Origin: Draconibacterium orientale
GTDB lineage: Bacteria; Bacteroidota; Bacteroidia; Bacteroidales; UBA1556
Assembly (NCBI GenBank): GCA_022736595.1
Contig: DZDC01000002.1
Coordinates: 1 to 10,224, forward strand
Direction: 5' to 3'
DNA length: 10,224 bases
Position 1 is the stretch's first letter; the number at the start of each line of letters is the position of its first letter. Positions 1 to 7,425 of the stretch are shown piece after piece. A program made the position numbers and the translations under genes. The notes under the pieces are model-generated. The model made no database searches. It was not told the DNA's origin and was given only the letters and a program-made list of their open reading frames with translations.

Positions 1-15
1 TCGCCACTTTTATAG

Positions 16-50
16 AAACCTCCCTTACCTCGGTTTGGGAGGTTTTTTGT
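16..50 (+). terminator. Intrinsic terminator of a gene upstream of the window
   Basis: A perfect 9-bp inverted repeat (AAACCTCCC at 16-24 with GGGAGGTTT at 37-45) encloses a 12-nt loop and runs into a T-rich tract (43-48, then GTTTT). This is a textbook rho-independent terminator reading left to right, so a plus-strand transcript enters from outside the window. The terminated gene is not identifiable: fewer than 16 bases of it remain. One frame has a TAG at 13-15, which would suit the end of a protein gene, but the end of an RNA gene is equally possible. Confidence 0.85.
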
Positions 51-73
51 TTTATATTATTTCGGTAAATTTG
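46..73 (+). promoter_or_regulatory. Bacteroidota-type promoter for the TPR membrane protein gene
   Basis: TAAATTTG at 66-73 matches the Bacteroidota -7 element TAnnTTTG. A TTTG at 46-49 lies 16 nt upstream as a possible -33 element, slightly closer than usual and overlapping the T-tract of the preceding terminator. Transcription would start near 78-80, leaving a leader of about 12 nt before the ATG at 92. This argues that the ATG at 92, and not the in-frame ATG at 35, is the true start. Motif match only. Confidence 0.5.
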
Positions 74-91
74 TACCCTAATTTTCTGCCA

Positions 92-2104
92 ATGAAAAAT
101 TCAACAGATTCTCTCTTCCGTTTGTATAAATATCCTTTGCTCCTTGCTGTTTTTTCATTCGTTATTTTCTTTCAAACCTCTTTCTTCTCATTTACCTATT
201 TTGATGATGATGCTGTTCTCATACGTAATCAGAATTTCTTAGAAACGGAAGCTTCTGCCCTTCAAGTCTTAACTTTGGATGCCGAATTTCAAAAGCAATC
301 TATTGAACTTTATCGACCTACACAAAATCTTAGTTTCTTTTTGGAAACTTCTTTATTTCGGTTTAACCCTTCAATCTTTCATAGTTTTAATTGGATTTTA
401 CATATTTTTGTGGTACTTCTTCTTTATTTTCTTTTGATCGAGTTTGAAATTGAACCGTTTTTTTCCTTTTTTCTGAGCACTCTTTTTGTCGTACATCCTT
501 TGATTGCATTTGCAGTTTCGTGGTTGCCTGCAAGAGGCGACTTGTTGCTGGCTTTTTTTACCTTAATTAGTTTGATTTCGTATTTTAAGTACCTTAATTT
601 TAAAAAGGGATTTTACTTATTCTTTCACTTTTTGGGATTTGTTTTGGCTTTATTTTCAAAGGAATCGGCTTTGATGATTATACCTTTAATTGTTTTATTT
701 CATATTGTTTATAAAAAGAATATTCAAGAAAAATACTCATATTTGCTCCTGGTTTCGGGCTATATATTTTCAATGATCGTATATTTTGCAATGCATGCCG
801 ACGCAGTTGCAGCACCCGTGTCAAATCAATTTGAGATTTCTAATGGTTTTAAAAATATTGGCACCATTCCTGAAACCATTTTTTATCTCTTTTTTCCTTT
901 TAAGATTCCTGTTTTGCCTTTTTATAATACGGTGGTAACCACTTTAGGGGTTGTGCTTATTGGCCTTATTTCATTTATATATTTTAAAAAGGGATTAAAA
1001 CTATATCAAAGTTTTGGTTTGTTTTGGTTTTTATTTTTTTTAGGTCCAGGTATGCTCTATGCTCCACAATGGTCTTCCTACATTTATGATTATTTGTTGC
1101 ATCGCACCTATCTACCCTTAATAGGTTTATTGATTTTTATTGGGGTTACTTTTAATTTGTACTTAATTCAACAGCCAAAGAAGTGGGTTTATAGAGTGCT
1201 TTTTGGGCTTGTATTCGTTTTATCATTATTAAGTTTATCGTTTTCTAGAAATTTTGCTAACGCATTATCTTTTTGGCAATATGCGGTGGAAACCAATCCT
1301 ACTTCTGCATTTGCAAATGCCTATTTAGGCAATGCTTTGATGTTAGAAAATAAGTATTCTCGAGCACTTACGTCCTATGATAAAGCGTTAATATTACGTC
1401 CTGATTTTGACGATGCATATAGAAACCGAGCGAAAGTTCAACTATTATTAAAAAATTATGAATGTGCTAAAGATGATTTAAAGGTTTTGAATATAAAATT
1501 TCCAACTGATAGCCTTGTAAGGTTTCAATTAACAGAGGCTTTTTACGGGCTAAAACAATATGCAGCAGTTATTGACCTTTATAAGGATTCGCCTTTAGCT
1601 TCTTTACCTACCAATGTAGTTTATCAGATAGGAATGAGTAACTTGATGTTGAAAGCATACGAAGCCGCACACATTAATTTTAGTTACTTGATTCAAAAGC
1701 AGCCTGATGAAATTTCTATTATGCGTGTTTATGCTGTTTCTTGTTCCATGACCCTCCGCGATAAGGCAGCGTTAGAGGTTAACAAAAATATTTATTCAAA
1801 GGATAGTAATGATTTTACCTCCATGGTTAATTTAGGTTATGCCCTTTGGCAAGTAGATGCATATGATCAGGCAAAAGAATTATTTCAAAAGGCTCATGCT
1901 CTTAATTCCCATAACGTTGATGCTATTTTGGGGTTAATGTTAACTTATTATAAAACAGGTGAATTAAATAGGGTACTTCAGTTAAATCAAAAACTAAGCG
2001 TAGAAATGCCATCTTGGTCTTCAAGCTCTAATAAAATTGACTTGCTTTTGGAACAAGGGTATTTGTTTACACCAAAGCAAGCGGAGGTGATCATGCGTTT
2101 TTAG
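92..2104 (+). CDS. Polytopic GT-C/TMTC-like membrane protein with C-terminal TPR repeats
   Basis: A 670-residue protein resembling bacterial relatives of TMTC/PMT-type protein O-glycosyltransferases. The N-terminal half (about 12-385) is strongly hydrophobic with roughly ten membrane segments. Family landmarks are visible: an acidic cluster FDDD (37-40) in the first extracytoplasmic loop, YRPTQNLSF (74-82), the segment HPLIAFAVSWLPARGDLL (135-152), LFSKESA (187-193) and HRTYLPLIG (337-345). Residues about 400-640 form TPR-like helical pairs, clearest at 405-438 and 574-606. Such proteins are thought to transfer a sugar from a polyprenyl phosphate donor to exported proteins, with the TPR part binding the acceptor; activity here is inferred. 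An in-frame ATG at 35 would give 19 more residues but lies inside the terminator hairpin and ahead of the promoter, so 92 is preferred. No Shine-Dalgarno sequence is evident. The 3' end overlaps the convergent symporter gene by 14 bp. Confidence 0.8.
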   Translation: MKNSTDSLFRLYKYPLLLAVFSFVIFFQTSFFSFTYFDDDAVLIRNQNFLETEASALQVLTLDAEFQKQSIELYRPTQNLSFFLETSLFRFNPSIFHSFNWILHIFVVLLLYFLLIEFEIEPFFSFFLSTLFVVHPLIAFAVSWLPARGDLLLAFFTLISLISYFKYLNFKKGFYLFFHFLGFVLALFSKESALMIIPLIVLFHIVYKKNIQEKYSYLLLVSGYIFSMIVYFAMHADAVAAPVSNQFEISNGFKNIGTIPETIFYLFFPFKIPVLPFYNTVVTTLGVVLIGLISFIYFKKGLKLYQSFGLFWFLFFLGPGMLYAPQWSSYIYDYLLHRTYLPLIGLLIFIGVTFNLYLIQQPKKWVYRVLFGLVFVLSLLSLSFSRNFANALSFWQYAVETNPTSAFANAYLGNALMLENKYSRALTSYDKALILRPDFDDAYRNRAKVQLLLKNYECAKDDLKVLNIKFPTDSLVRFQLTEAFYGLKQYAAVIDLYKDSPLASLPTNVVYQIGMSNLMLKAYEAAHINFSYLIQKQPDEISIMRVYAVSCSMTLRDKAALEVNKNIYSKDSNDFTSMVNLGYALWQVDAYDQAKELFQKAHALNSHNVDAILGLMLTYYKTGELNRVLQLNQKLSVEMPSWSSSSNKIDLLLEQGYLFTPKQAEVIMRF

Positions 2105-3752
2105 TTGTAGTTTGGCTAATTTCACCTGATTTTACCTTACTCAGATATTTTTTAAGATCATGATAAACTTCCCCTGAGAGAAAGTAGAGTCCAATAAGAT
2201 TTGGGAAAGCCAAAGTTAAAATCATCATATCTGCAAAATCGGTTACTGAACCTAAGTTAGAGGCTGCGCCAATGATGGTAAATGATAAGAAGAAGATAAA
2301 AAATCCGTAATGGAGCCATTTGGTGGGTATTCCCCATTTGTCAAAATATTTTTGAAATAGAAATTTGAAACTGTTAAGTCCGTAATAAGACCACGAAATC
2401 ATGGTGGAAATTGCAAATAGAATTATTGAAATTCCTAGAATATATGGGAACCAGCTAAAAACACTTTCAAAGGCTTTGCTTGTAAGCTGTGCACCATTAA
2501 GTCCCATGGCCAAAGATGGTTCATAATAACCAGTAAAAACAATTACTAAAGCGGTCAAAGTGCAAATTACAACGGTATCAATTACTGGCTCTAGTAAGGC
2601 GACCAATCCTTCGCTAACAGGTTCATCGGTTTTTACTGCACTATGGGCGATTGAGGATGAACCAATTCCAGCCTCATTAGAAAAGGAAGCTCGTTGAAAT
2701 CCGACGATTAAAACTCCGAGAAAGCCTCCTTTAAGAGCTTCTGGATAAAAGGCTCCATTGAAGATTATTTTAAGTACTTCTGGAATTTCGCGGTAATGCA
2801 TGCCTATAATTATTAAAGCTGATCCTATATAAATTATTGCCATTATTGGTACAATCTTGCTGGTAACTTTTGCAATACTTTTGATTCCTCCAATGATAAC
2901 AAAGCCAACCAAAACGGCTAAAAATAATCCAACTAAGGCGCCTTGTCCATCTAAAATGGGAAACAGAAGCGCAAATTGTTGAAACGTTTGATTTGCCTGA
3001 AACATATTACCTCCGCCAATACTTGCACCAATCAAAAAGAAGGCATAGATTAACGCTAATCCTTTCCCAAAATTAGCTAAGGGGATATTAAAAAATTTTC
3101 TTGTTTTAAAAGCATTGCTCAGGTAAAACATCGGACCACCAGATACGATTCCTTCAGAACTTATATTACGATATTTTACACCTAAAGTAACTTCAGTAAA
3201 TTTAAGGGTCATGCCTAAAATTCCGGCAATAATCATCCAAAAAGTAGCACCAGGGCCACCAACAGTTATGGCAATGGCAACTCCTGCAATGTTCCCAAGT
3301 CCCACTGTTCCTGAAACCGCAGTAGCTAAGGCTTGAAAATGCGAAACTTCTCCCTTATGATCGGGATGATCAAATTTGCCCTGAATCAAATGAATGGCAT
3401 GTCGCAATGCTCTGAAATTAATAAACTTCATTCTTAAGGTAAAAAATAACGCACCCAAAACCAACCAAACTACAATGAGAGGAATGTGTTTTTCGATGGG
3501 CTTGTTACTGCTATCTAGGATGGGCTTGCCAGTATTGTCATAGACCAATGGATCATATATTCCAATGGTCGAAAATGGGTCGAAGAAAAGAAACTGATAA
3601 ATGATAGCAACCTTTGGCGCAAACCAATGGTCAATTTTTTCGCTTAAGCTTGGCGGGAAAGTTGCAGTTTGCAAGGTGTCAGAAGACTGATTTTGGGCAT
3701 AACTTGCCGATAATATAAGTTGTAATAGAACAATAAAAATAAACTTTTTCAT
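2091..3752 (-). CDS. alsT: Alanine/glycine:cation symporter family protein (AGCS), Bacteroidota long form
   Basis: A 553-residue inner-membrane carrier, probably a sodium-coupled importer of alanine or glycine. The AGCS hallmark GTVGLGNIAGVAIAITVGGP sits at 148-167, followed by FWMIIAGILGMTLKFTEV (171-188). A second conserved block runs from about 352 (FQRASFSNEAGIGSSSIAH) through KTDEP to ALLEPVIDT (385-393). About ten further hydrophobic segments fit the family. The N-terminus looks like a cleavable signal peptide (1-19, ending SYA before Gln20), followed by about 70 residues of hydrophilic and amphipathic sequence before the first carrier helix near 90-107. From memory, this extension is typical of Bacteroidota members and absent from the usual 450-490-residue forms. 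The exact substrate cannot be read from sequence. The gene has its own upstream promoter element, ends in TGA, and its last 14 bases overlap the convergent TPR protein gene. Confidence 0.92.
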   Translation of the reverse strand: MKKFIFIVLLQLILSASYAQNQSSDTLQTATFPPSLSEKIDHWFAPKVAIIYQFLFFDPFSTIGIYDPLVYDNTGKPILDSSNKPIEKHIPLIVVWLVLGALFFTLRMKFINFRALRHAIHLIQGKFDHPDHKGEVSHFQALATAVSGTVGLGNIAGVAIAITVGGPGATFWMIIAGILGMTLKFTEVTLGVKYRNISSEGIVSGGPMFYLSNAFKTRKFFNIPLANFGKGLALIYAFFLIGASIGGGNMFQANQTFQQFALLFPILDGQGALVGLFLAVLVGFVIIGGIKSIAKVTSKIVPIMAIIYIGSALIIIGMHYREIPEVLKIIFNGAFYPEALKGGFLGVLIVGFQRASFSNEAGIGSSSIAHSAVKTDEPVSEGLVALLEPVIDTVVICTLTALVIVFTGYYEPSLAMGLNGAQLTSKAFESVFSWFPYILGISIILFAISTMISWSYYGLNSFKFLFQKYFDKWGIPTKWLHYGFFIFFLSFTIIGAASNLGSVTDFADMMILTLAFPNLIGLYFLSGEVYHDLKKYLSKVKSGEISQTTTKNA

Positions 3753-3800
3753 GCAATATGCTTTAGGAGTATAGTATTATCTAAATTAATGTTTACTCAA

Positions 3801-3828
3801 ACTCTAACGCAGAGTCCATAGATTAGAG
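3801..3828 (-). promoter_or_regulatory. Dyad repeats at the symporter promoter/leader
   Basis: Two alternative inverted repeats share one arm. CTCTAA (3802-3807) pairs with TTAGAG (3823-3828), which directly abuts the -7 element. ACTCT (3801-3805) pairs with AGAGT (3811-3815) to make a small hairpin inside the predicted leader. The first could be a regulator binding site at the transcription start, the second a leader hairpin. The repeats are short (5-6 bp), so chance is a real possibility. No known regulator site is recognised. Confidence 0.25.
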
Positions 3829-3836
3829 CAAAGGTA
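3829..3836 (-). promoter_or_regulatory. -7 promoter element of the symporter gene
   Basis: On the minus strand this reads TACCTTTG, an exact TAnnTTTG match and identical, with the following C, to the element upstream of ubiE. I see no good -33 TTTG at the expected distance upstream; the region there is just AT-rich. A start near 3822-3824 would give a leader of about 70 nt before the ATG at 3752, the longest leader in this window. Confidence 0.5.
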
Positions 3837-3858
3837 AAAATATTATTTTGATTAAAAG

Positions 3859-5793
3859 CTATCTATCAATAAATGGTTCCATTTCAGTATGAAGTAGTTC
3901 CCACTGTTCAAGCAATTGGGTCACGGTTTCCTTTTTCGATTCGTAGTTTTTAAAAAACACTTCATCAAAAACGATACTTTCATTTGGGTTTGATAGTTGT
4001 TGGTCTAAAAGGGCAATTTCATTTTCTGTTTCTTCAATAAGTTGCTCTATTTTTTCAATTTCCTTTTTCAGTTTTCTTAACTGTTTGTCGTTTTCTTTTT
4101 TCTCAAGAAACTGCATTTTATTATCTGAAATCTCCTTTTGTTGAGAAAGGTTGTTCTTTTCCTTTAACTCAAGTTGTTGAAGGTTTTCAAGTTTTCTTTT
4201 TTCTAAAAATTCCTCTATACCCCCAAGGTGTTCTTTAATAGTTTGGTTTTTAAATTCAACGGTTTTAGAACAGAGCCCAAGTAAAAAATCGCGGTCGTGG
4301 CTAACAATAATGAGAGTACCATCGTAATTGAGAAGAGCACTCTTTAGAATGTCTTTCGATTGCATATCAAGGTGGTTGGTAGGTTCATCCAAAACCAATA
4401 GATTTACGGGTTCGAGCAATAATTTAGCCAGAGCCAATCTTGAGCGTTCGCCTCCACTCAAAACTTTTACTTTCTTGTCGATGTCCTCACCAGAGAATAG
4501 GAAACTACCTAAAATACTTTTTACTTGCTTGCGAATGTCCCCCACTGCCACATGATCAATAGTGTCGAATACGCTTAGGTTCTCGTCTAGAGTATCGGCC
4601 TGATTCTGTGCATAATATCCGATTTTAACGTTGTATCCAAGATTGATTTGGCCATCAAATTCAATGAGTTGAAGAATGGATTTGGCAAGGGTAGATTTGC
4701 CTTCACCATTTCGACCCACAAAAGCCACAAATTCGTTTTTTAGCATTGTAAAGTCTAAAGGTTTTAAAATCACTTTAGAACCATAAGATTTGGCATAGGA
4801 TTTTGCCTCAACCACAACTTTTCCTGAGTTGGGCGCAGGTGGGAATTTGAAATGGATGCTTTTTTTATCGATCAAATCAACTTCCTGATTGTCAATTTTT
4901 TCGAGCTGCTTAATGCGAGATTGAACTTGCTTGGCTTTGGTAGCCTTATACCGAAAACGCTCAATAAAATCTTCTACTTCTTTTATTTCTTTCTGTTGGT
5001 TGTTGTATTTGGCAATTTGCTGATCCATTAATACTTTACGTTGCAACACATATCCACTGTAATTGGTTTTATAATCATAAATACGACCCTTGGTAATTTC
5101 AATAGTTCGTGTGGTGACTGCGTCCAAAAAGGCTCGATCGTGCGATACCAAAATGACGGCTCCTTGGTAGTTGGAAAGAAAATCTTCAAGCCACATAATC
5201 GATTCTATATCAAGGTGGTTTGTAGGCTCATCAAGCAGAATAAGATCGGGCTTTTTAAGTAAGATCTTTGCCAATTCAATGCGCATTTTCCATCCTCCAC
5301 TAAGCTCTTCAACGGGCTTCTCAAATTCGGAAGGATCAAACCCTAAACCGATCAAGACTTTCTCTGTATTTGCCAACCTACTTTGTGCATCCAAAAGGTG
5401 CAATCGATCGTTGGCATGGTTCAAAGCTTCGATTAGGTTGAGGTATTCGGAGCTTTCGTAGTCGGTTCGCGAGTGAATTTGATGGGTTAAAATCTCTAAA
5501 CTTTTTTCTAACGCTACCACTTCTTCAAAGGCCAGCAGCGTTTCTTGGAGTATATTTAGTTTAGACTTAGCACTCATGTGCTGAGGAAGATAGCCAACTT
5601 TTTTAAACTTTGGAATAAGAATATTACCTTCAGTAGGTTCTGATTTTTGAGCAAGGATATTAAGCAATGTAGTTTTGCCAGCGCCATTTTTTCCTGTTAA
5701 ACCAATGCGATCCTTTTCGTTTATCAAAAAGGTAATACCAGAAAAAAGGGACTCTCCACTAAATCTAACCCCAAGGTTAATTACATTATACAT
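3859..5793 (-). CDS. ABC-F family ATPase (YheS/YdiF-like), predicted ribosome-associated
   Basis: A 644-residue soluble protein with two ABC ATPase domains and no membrane segments, the ABC-F layout. Domain 1: Walker A GKNGAGKT (34-41), Q-loop Gln71, signature LSGGW (164-168), Walker B ending Asp188-Glu189, switch His218. Domain 2: Walker A GRNGEGKS (360-367), Gln396, signature LSGGE (445-449), Walker B ending Asp469-Glu470, His499. The linker (about 240-310) carries FIERFRYKATKAKQVQSR (277-294), the basic P-site-tRNA interaction motif type of YheS/YdiF-like members. The C-terminus (about 530-635) is a charged, predicted coiled coil. All catalytic residues are present. ABC-F proteins of this type act on the ribosome; a resistance role is not indicated by context. 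The start codon shares its A with the stop codon of the upstream gene (TAATG on the minus strand), so translation is probably coupled and the gene belongs to the porT transcription unit. Confidence 0.93.
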   Translation of the reverse strand: MYNVINLGVRFSGESLFSGITFLINEKDRIGLTGKNGAGKTTLLNILAQKSEPTEGNILIPKFKKVGYLPQHMSAKSKLNILQETLLAFEEVVALEKSLEILTHQIHSRTDYESSEYLNLIEALNHANDRLHLLDAQSRLANTEKVLIGLGFDPSEFEKPVEELSGGWKMRIELAKILLKKPDLILLDEPTNHLDIESIMWLEDFLSNYQGAVILVSHDRAFLDAVTTRTIEITKGRIYDYKTNYSGYVLQRKVLMDQQIAKYNNQQKEIKEVEDFIERFRYKATKAKQVQSRIKQLEKIDNQEVDLIDKKSIHFKFPPAPNSGKVVVEAKSYAKSYGSKVILKPLDFTMLKNEFVAFVGRNGEGKSTLAKSILQLIEFDGQINLGYNVKIGYYAQNQADTLDENLSVFDTIDHVAVGDIRKQVKSILGSFLFSGEDIDKKVKVLSGGERSRLALAKLLLEPVNLLVLDEPTNHLDMQSKDILKSALLNYDGTLIIVSHDRDFLLGLCSKTVEFKNQTIKEHLGGIEEFLEKRKLENLQQLELKEKNNLSQQKEISDNKMQFLEKKENDKQLRKLKKEIEKIEQLIEETENEIALLDQQLSNPNESIVFDEVFFKNYESKKETVTQLLEQWELLHTEMEPFIDR

Positions 5794-6611
5794 TACTTCT
5801 GGTTTAGGGTTGTAATAAAATCGGTCAATGTTAGCAGTTGAAAACTATTGTAATCGAGGGTGGAATTGGGTAAGACCTCGAGCCTTTGAAATTCAAATAT
5901 TGTTTCTTCCTCCACCAGGACTTCATGGATTTGAGTACTTATACTCATTGGAAAATCTTTTGGTCCACCCAGGGGGATGCAAATGGGTATGTAGGAGTAC
6001 TCCTTGTTAGATGCAAAAGAATATTGTTTCAGAATTTCCATCAATTCAAGCAAAGATTTGAGCGTTTTAGGATGAATTTCGCTGTAAAACATAGCTTCAA
6101 ACTTGACGGTATCCTTATTGAGGTTTAATCCGATGTCTCTGCCTACCGTACAGTATAGATTGAGTATTGATTTCTTTTTCTTTTCAAATGTTAAAGGTGG
6201 GCGAGGTAATGTTCCTTGCAACTCTAATACGCTATCTCTAAGAAATAACTTGTATGCTACTAATGAGCTAACTAAAGATTCAGTATTGGCTTCATTGGAG
6301 TCTAAATGAAATTCATGGAGTTTATATTCGTAATATAATCGAATTTGTTGGTGAAATTCGTCGACAGTACCTTGCCATTTAGTTTTTAAGGGTTTATAGA
6401 ATATTTGTATAATTTGAATTTCAGGTTCAATGGAAAGGATTATTTCGGAATTTTCGAAACTAGCCTTATGGCTGCTAGCTTGAATCGTATTTAAAAAACG
6501 AAGGTCTTGTTTTTCAAATTGGAAGTTCATTATTACCGCTTTTTGAGCCATAAGTATTTGAGGCAAAAGAAGAAGAATGCCAATTATAATTCGTAAAAAG
6601 AGATTTATCAT
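5793..6611 (-). CDS. Unrecognised secreted protein between porT and the ABC-F gene
   Basis: A 272-residue protein that I do not recognise. Residues 1-22 form a clear signal peptide: a short N-region with Arg7, a hydrophobic core (8-20), and a cleavage site after Met-Ala, before Gln23. No lipobox is visible, so a soluble periplasmic or membrane-associated product is likely. There is no second strong hydrophobic stretch. The mature part alternates strands and charged helices, with a basic KKKK patch (144-147), two cysteines (Cys154 and Cys211) that could form a disulfide, and a IPLGGPKDFP segment (212-221). There is no C-terminal T9SS sorting domain. It starts 6 nt after the porT stop and ends in a one-base TAATG overlap with the ABC-F gene, so it is almost certainly cotranscribed with both. 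Context suggests an envelope role, perhaps linked to PorT, but this is guilt by association only. Confidence 0.8.
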   Translation of the reverse strand: MINLFLRIIIGILLLLPQILMAQKAVIMNFQFEKQDLRFLNTIQASSHKASFENSEIILSIEPEIQIIQIFYKPLKTKWQGTVDEFHQQIRLYYEYKLHEFHLDSNEANTESLVSSLVAYKLFLRDSVLELQGTLPRPPLTFEKKKKSILNLYCTVGRDIGLNLNKDTVKFEAMFYSEIHPKTLKSLLELMEILKQYSFASNKEYSYIPICIPLGGPKDFPMSISTQIHEVLVEEETIFEFQRLEVLPNSTLDYNSFQLLTLTDFITTLNQK

Positions 6612-6617
6612 TTAATT

Positions 6618-7331
6618 TTATTCAAAGGTGAAAGTAATCCAAGCCATTTTACTGGATAGTTTATCAATATTAGTGGTGTAGATCGTGTTTTCTTGATCGA
6701 GCACATTTACTAAACCATAGGCCATTTGGAGCTCAACCCCAAATTTGAAATACTTCATGTAAAAGTCAAATCCAACGCCTCCAGTAACCATAAAATCATG
6801 AGGATTTAATTTAATTACAACGTCGTCACTGGTGCCTTTTTTCTTTTTTTGCGAGGCTAAATCATAGCTATATCTAACACCGCCCAGCACAAAGGTGCGG
6901 ATATTATTTAAGTTACGGTCAAAGCGTTTTGATTTGTATTTCAGCGTGAGGGGAAGATCGAGAAAGGTGCTTTCAACGGTTTTAACAAAATGCTCCTCTT
7001 TGTTGGGGCTAGTTACGATGTAGTATTCCAAGCTTCGTTCTCCGAAACTAAGAGTAGGTACAAATCGGAGATCAAGGTATTTAACAAGGCGTTTGTTGGC
7101 TACAATTCCAATGTTAAAGCCCAAGCTGTTGTTGGGATACATAATTCTAAGAGTAGTATCGTAACTCGCCTGATCCACAGGATGAAGGTTGAAATTCATA
7201 ACATTGATGCCTAAAGAGAATCCAAAATGCCAGCTTTTCTCATCGTAAGTGGGTAAGTTCTTTGGCAAATATTGAGCTTTGAGGGAGCCAATAAATGTCA
7301 TCATTAATAAGCTTAAAAGCAGTCGATTCAT
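6618..7331 (-). CDS. porT: PorT-family outer-membrane protein of the type IX secretion system
   Basis: A 237-residue predicted outer-membrane beta-barrel protein of the PorT/SprT family, required in Bacteroidota for secretion through T9SS and, in gliding species, for motility. Residues 1-19 are a signal peptide (LLLSLLMMTFIGSLKA, then Gln20). Family-like segments include HFGFSLGINVMNFNL (35-49), STFLDLPLTLKYKSKR (121-136), VLGGVRYSYDLASQKKKK (148-165), HDFMVTGGVGFDFYMKYF (178-195) and a terminal strand ending Phe-Glu. Alternating hydrophobic/polar strands fit a barrel of about eight strands. An in-frame ATG at 7364 would add 11 polar residues before the signal peptide; the start at 7331 is chosen because it gives a normal signal peptide and a sensible leader after the promoter at 7379-7386. 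The gene lies directly downstream of ubiE, an adjacency I recall in other Bacteroidota, and heads a unit with the next two genes. Confidence 0.88.
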   Translation of the reverse strand: MNRLLLSLLMMTFIGSLKAQYLPKNLPTYDEKSWHFGFSLGINVMNFNLHPVDQASYDTTLRIMYPNNSLGFNIGIVANKRLVKYLDLRFVPTLSFGERSLEYYIVTSPNKEEHFVKTVESTFLDLPLTLKYKSKRFDRNLNNIRTFVLGGVRYSYDLASQKKKKGTSDDVVIKLNPHDFMVTGGVGFDFYMKYFKFGVELQMAYGLVNVLDQENTIYTTNIDKLSSKMAWITFTFE

Positions 7332-7378
7332 CTTTGTGGGTATTATTTCGATATTCCTTTTCAATATTAAAAGTGGTA

Positions 7379-7386
7379 CAAATATA
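7379..7386 (-). promoter_or_regulatory. -7 promoter element of porT
   Basis: Minus-strand TATATTTG matches TAnnTTTG and is followed by TACC, as is the element of the gene at 92. A TTTG at 7403-7400 lies only 13 nt upstream, too close for a normal -33 element. Transcription would start near 7372, about 40 nt ahead of the porT ATG at 7331. It sits in the 61-nt gap after ubiE, so porT may be expressed both from here and by read-through from ubiE. Confidence 0.45.
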
Positions 7387-7425
7387 TAAGTACAGAAACC
7401 AAAGTAGGATAAAATTTGGAAAGTT

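Noticed and set aside
35..91. In-frame upstream ATG at 35 extending the TPR membrane protein by 19 residues
   Set aside because: It lies inside the terminator hairpin and ahead of the TAAATTTG promoter element, so it would not be transcribed from the predicted start.
4366..5237. Repeated DNA: ATATCAAGGTGGTT at about 4366-4379 and again at about 5206-5219
   Set aside because: These encode the Walker B/NHLD region of the two ABC domains of one ABC-F protein, so the similarity is domain duplication, not a mobile or regulatory repeat.
4328..6309. Several plus-strand open frames of 60-96 codons opposite the ABC-F and secreted protein genes
   Set aside because: They are antisense to well-supported genes, mirror their codon structure, and have no promoter or recognisable product.
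7332..7364. Upstream ATG at 7364 extending PorT by 11 residues
   Set aside because: The extension is polar and would precede a complete signal peptide; it would also leave only about 8 nt of leader after the predicted transcription start.
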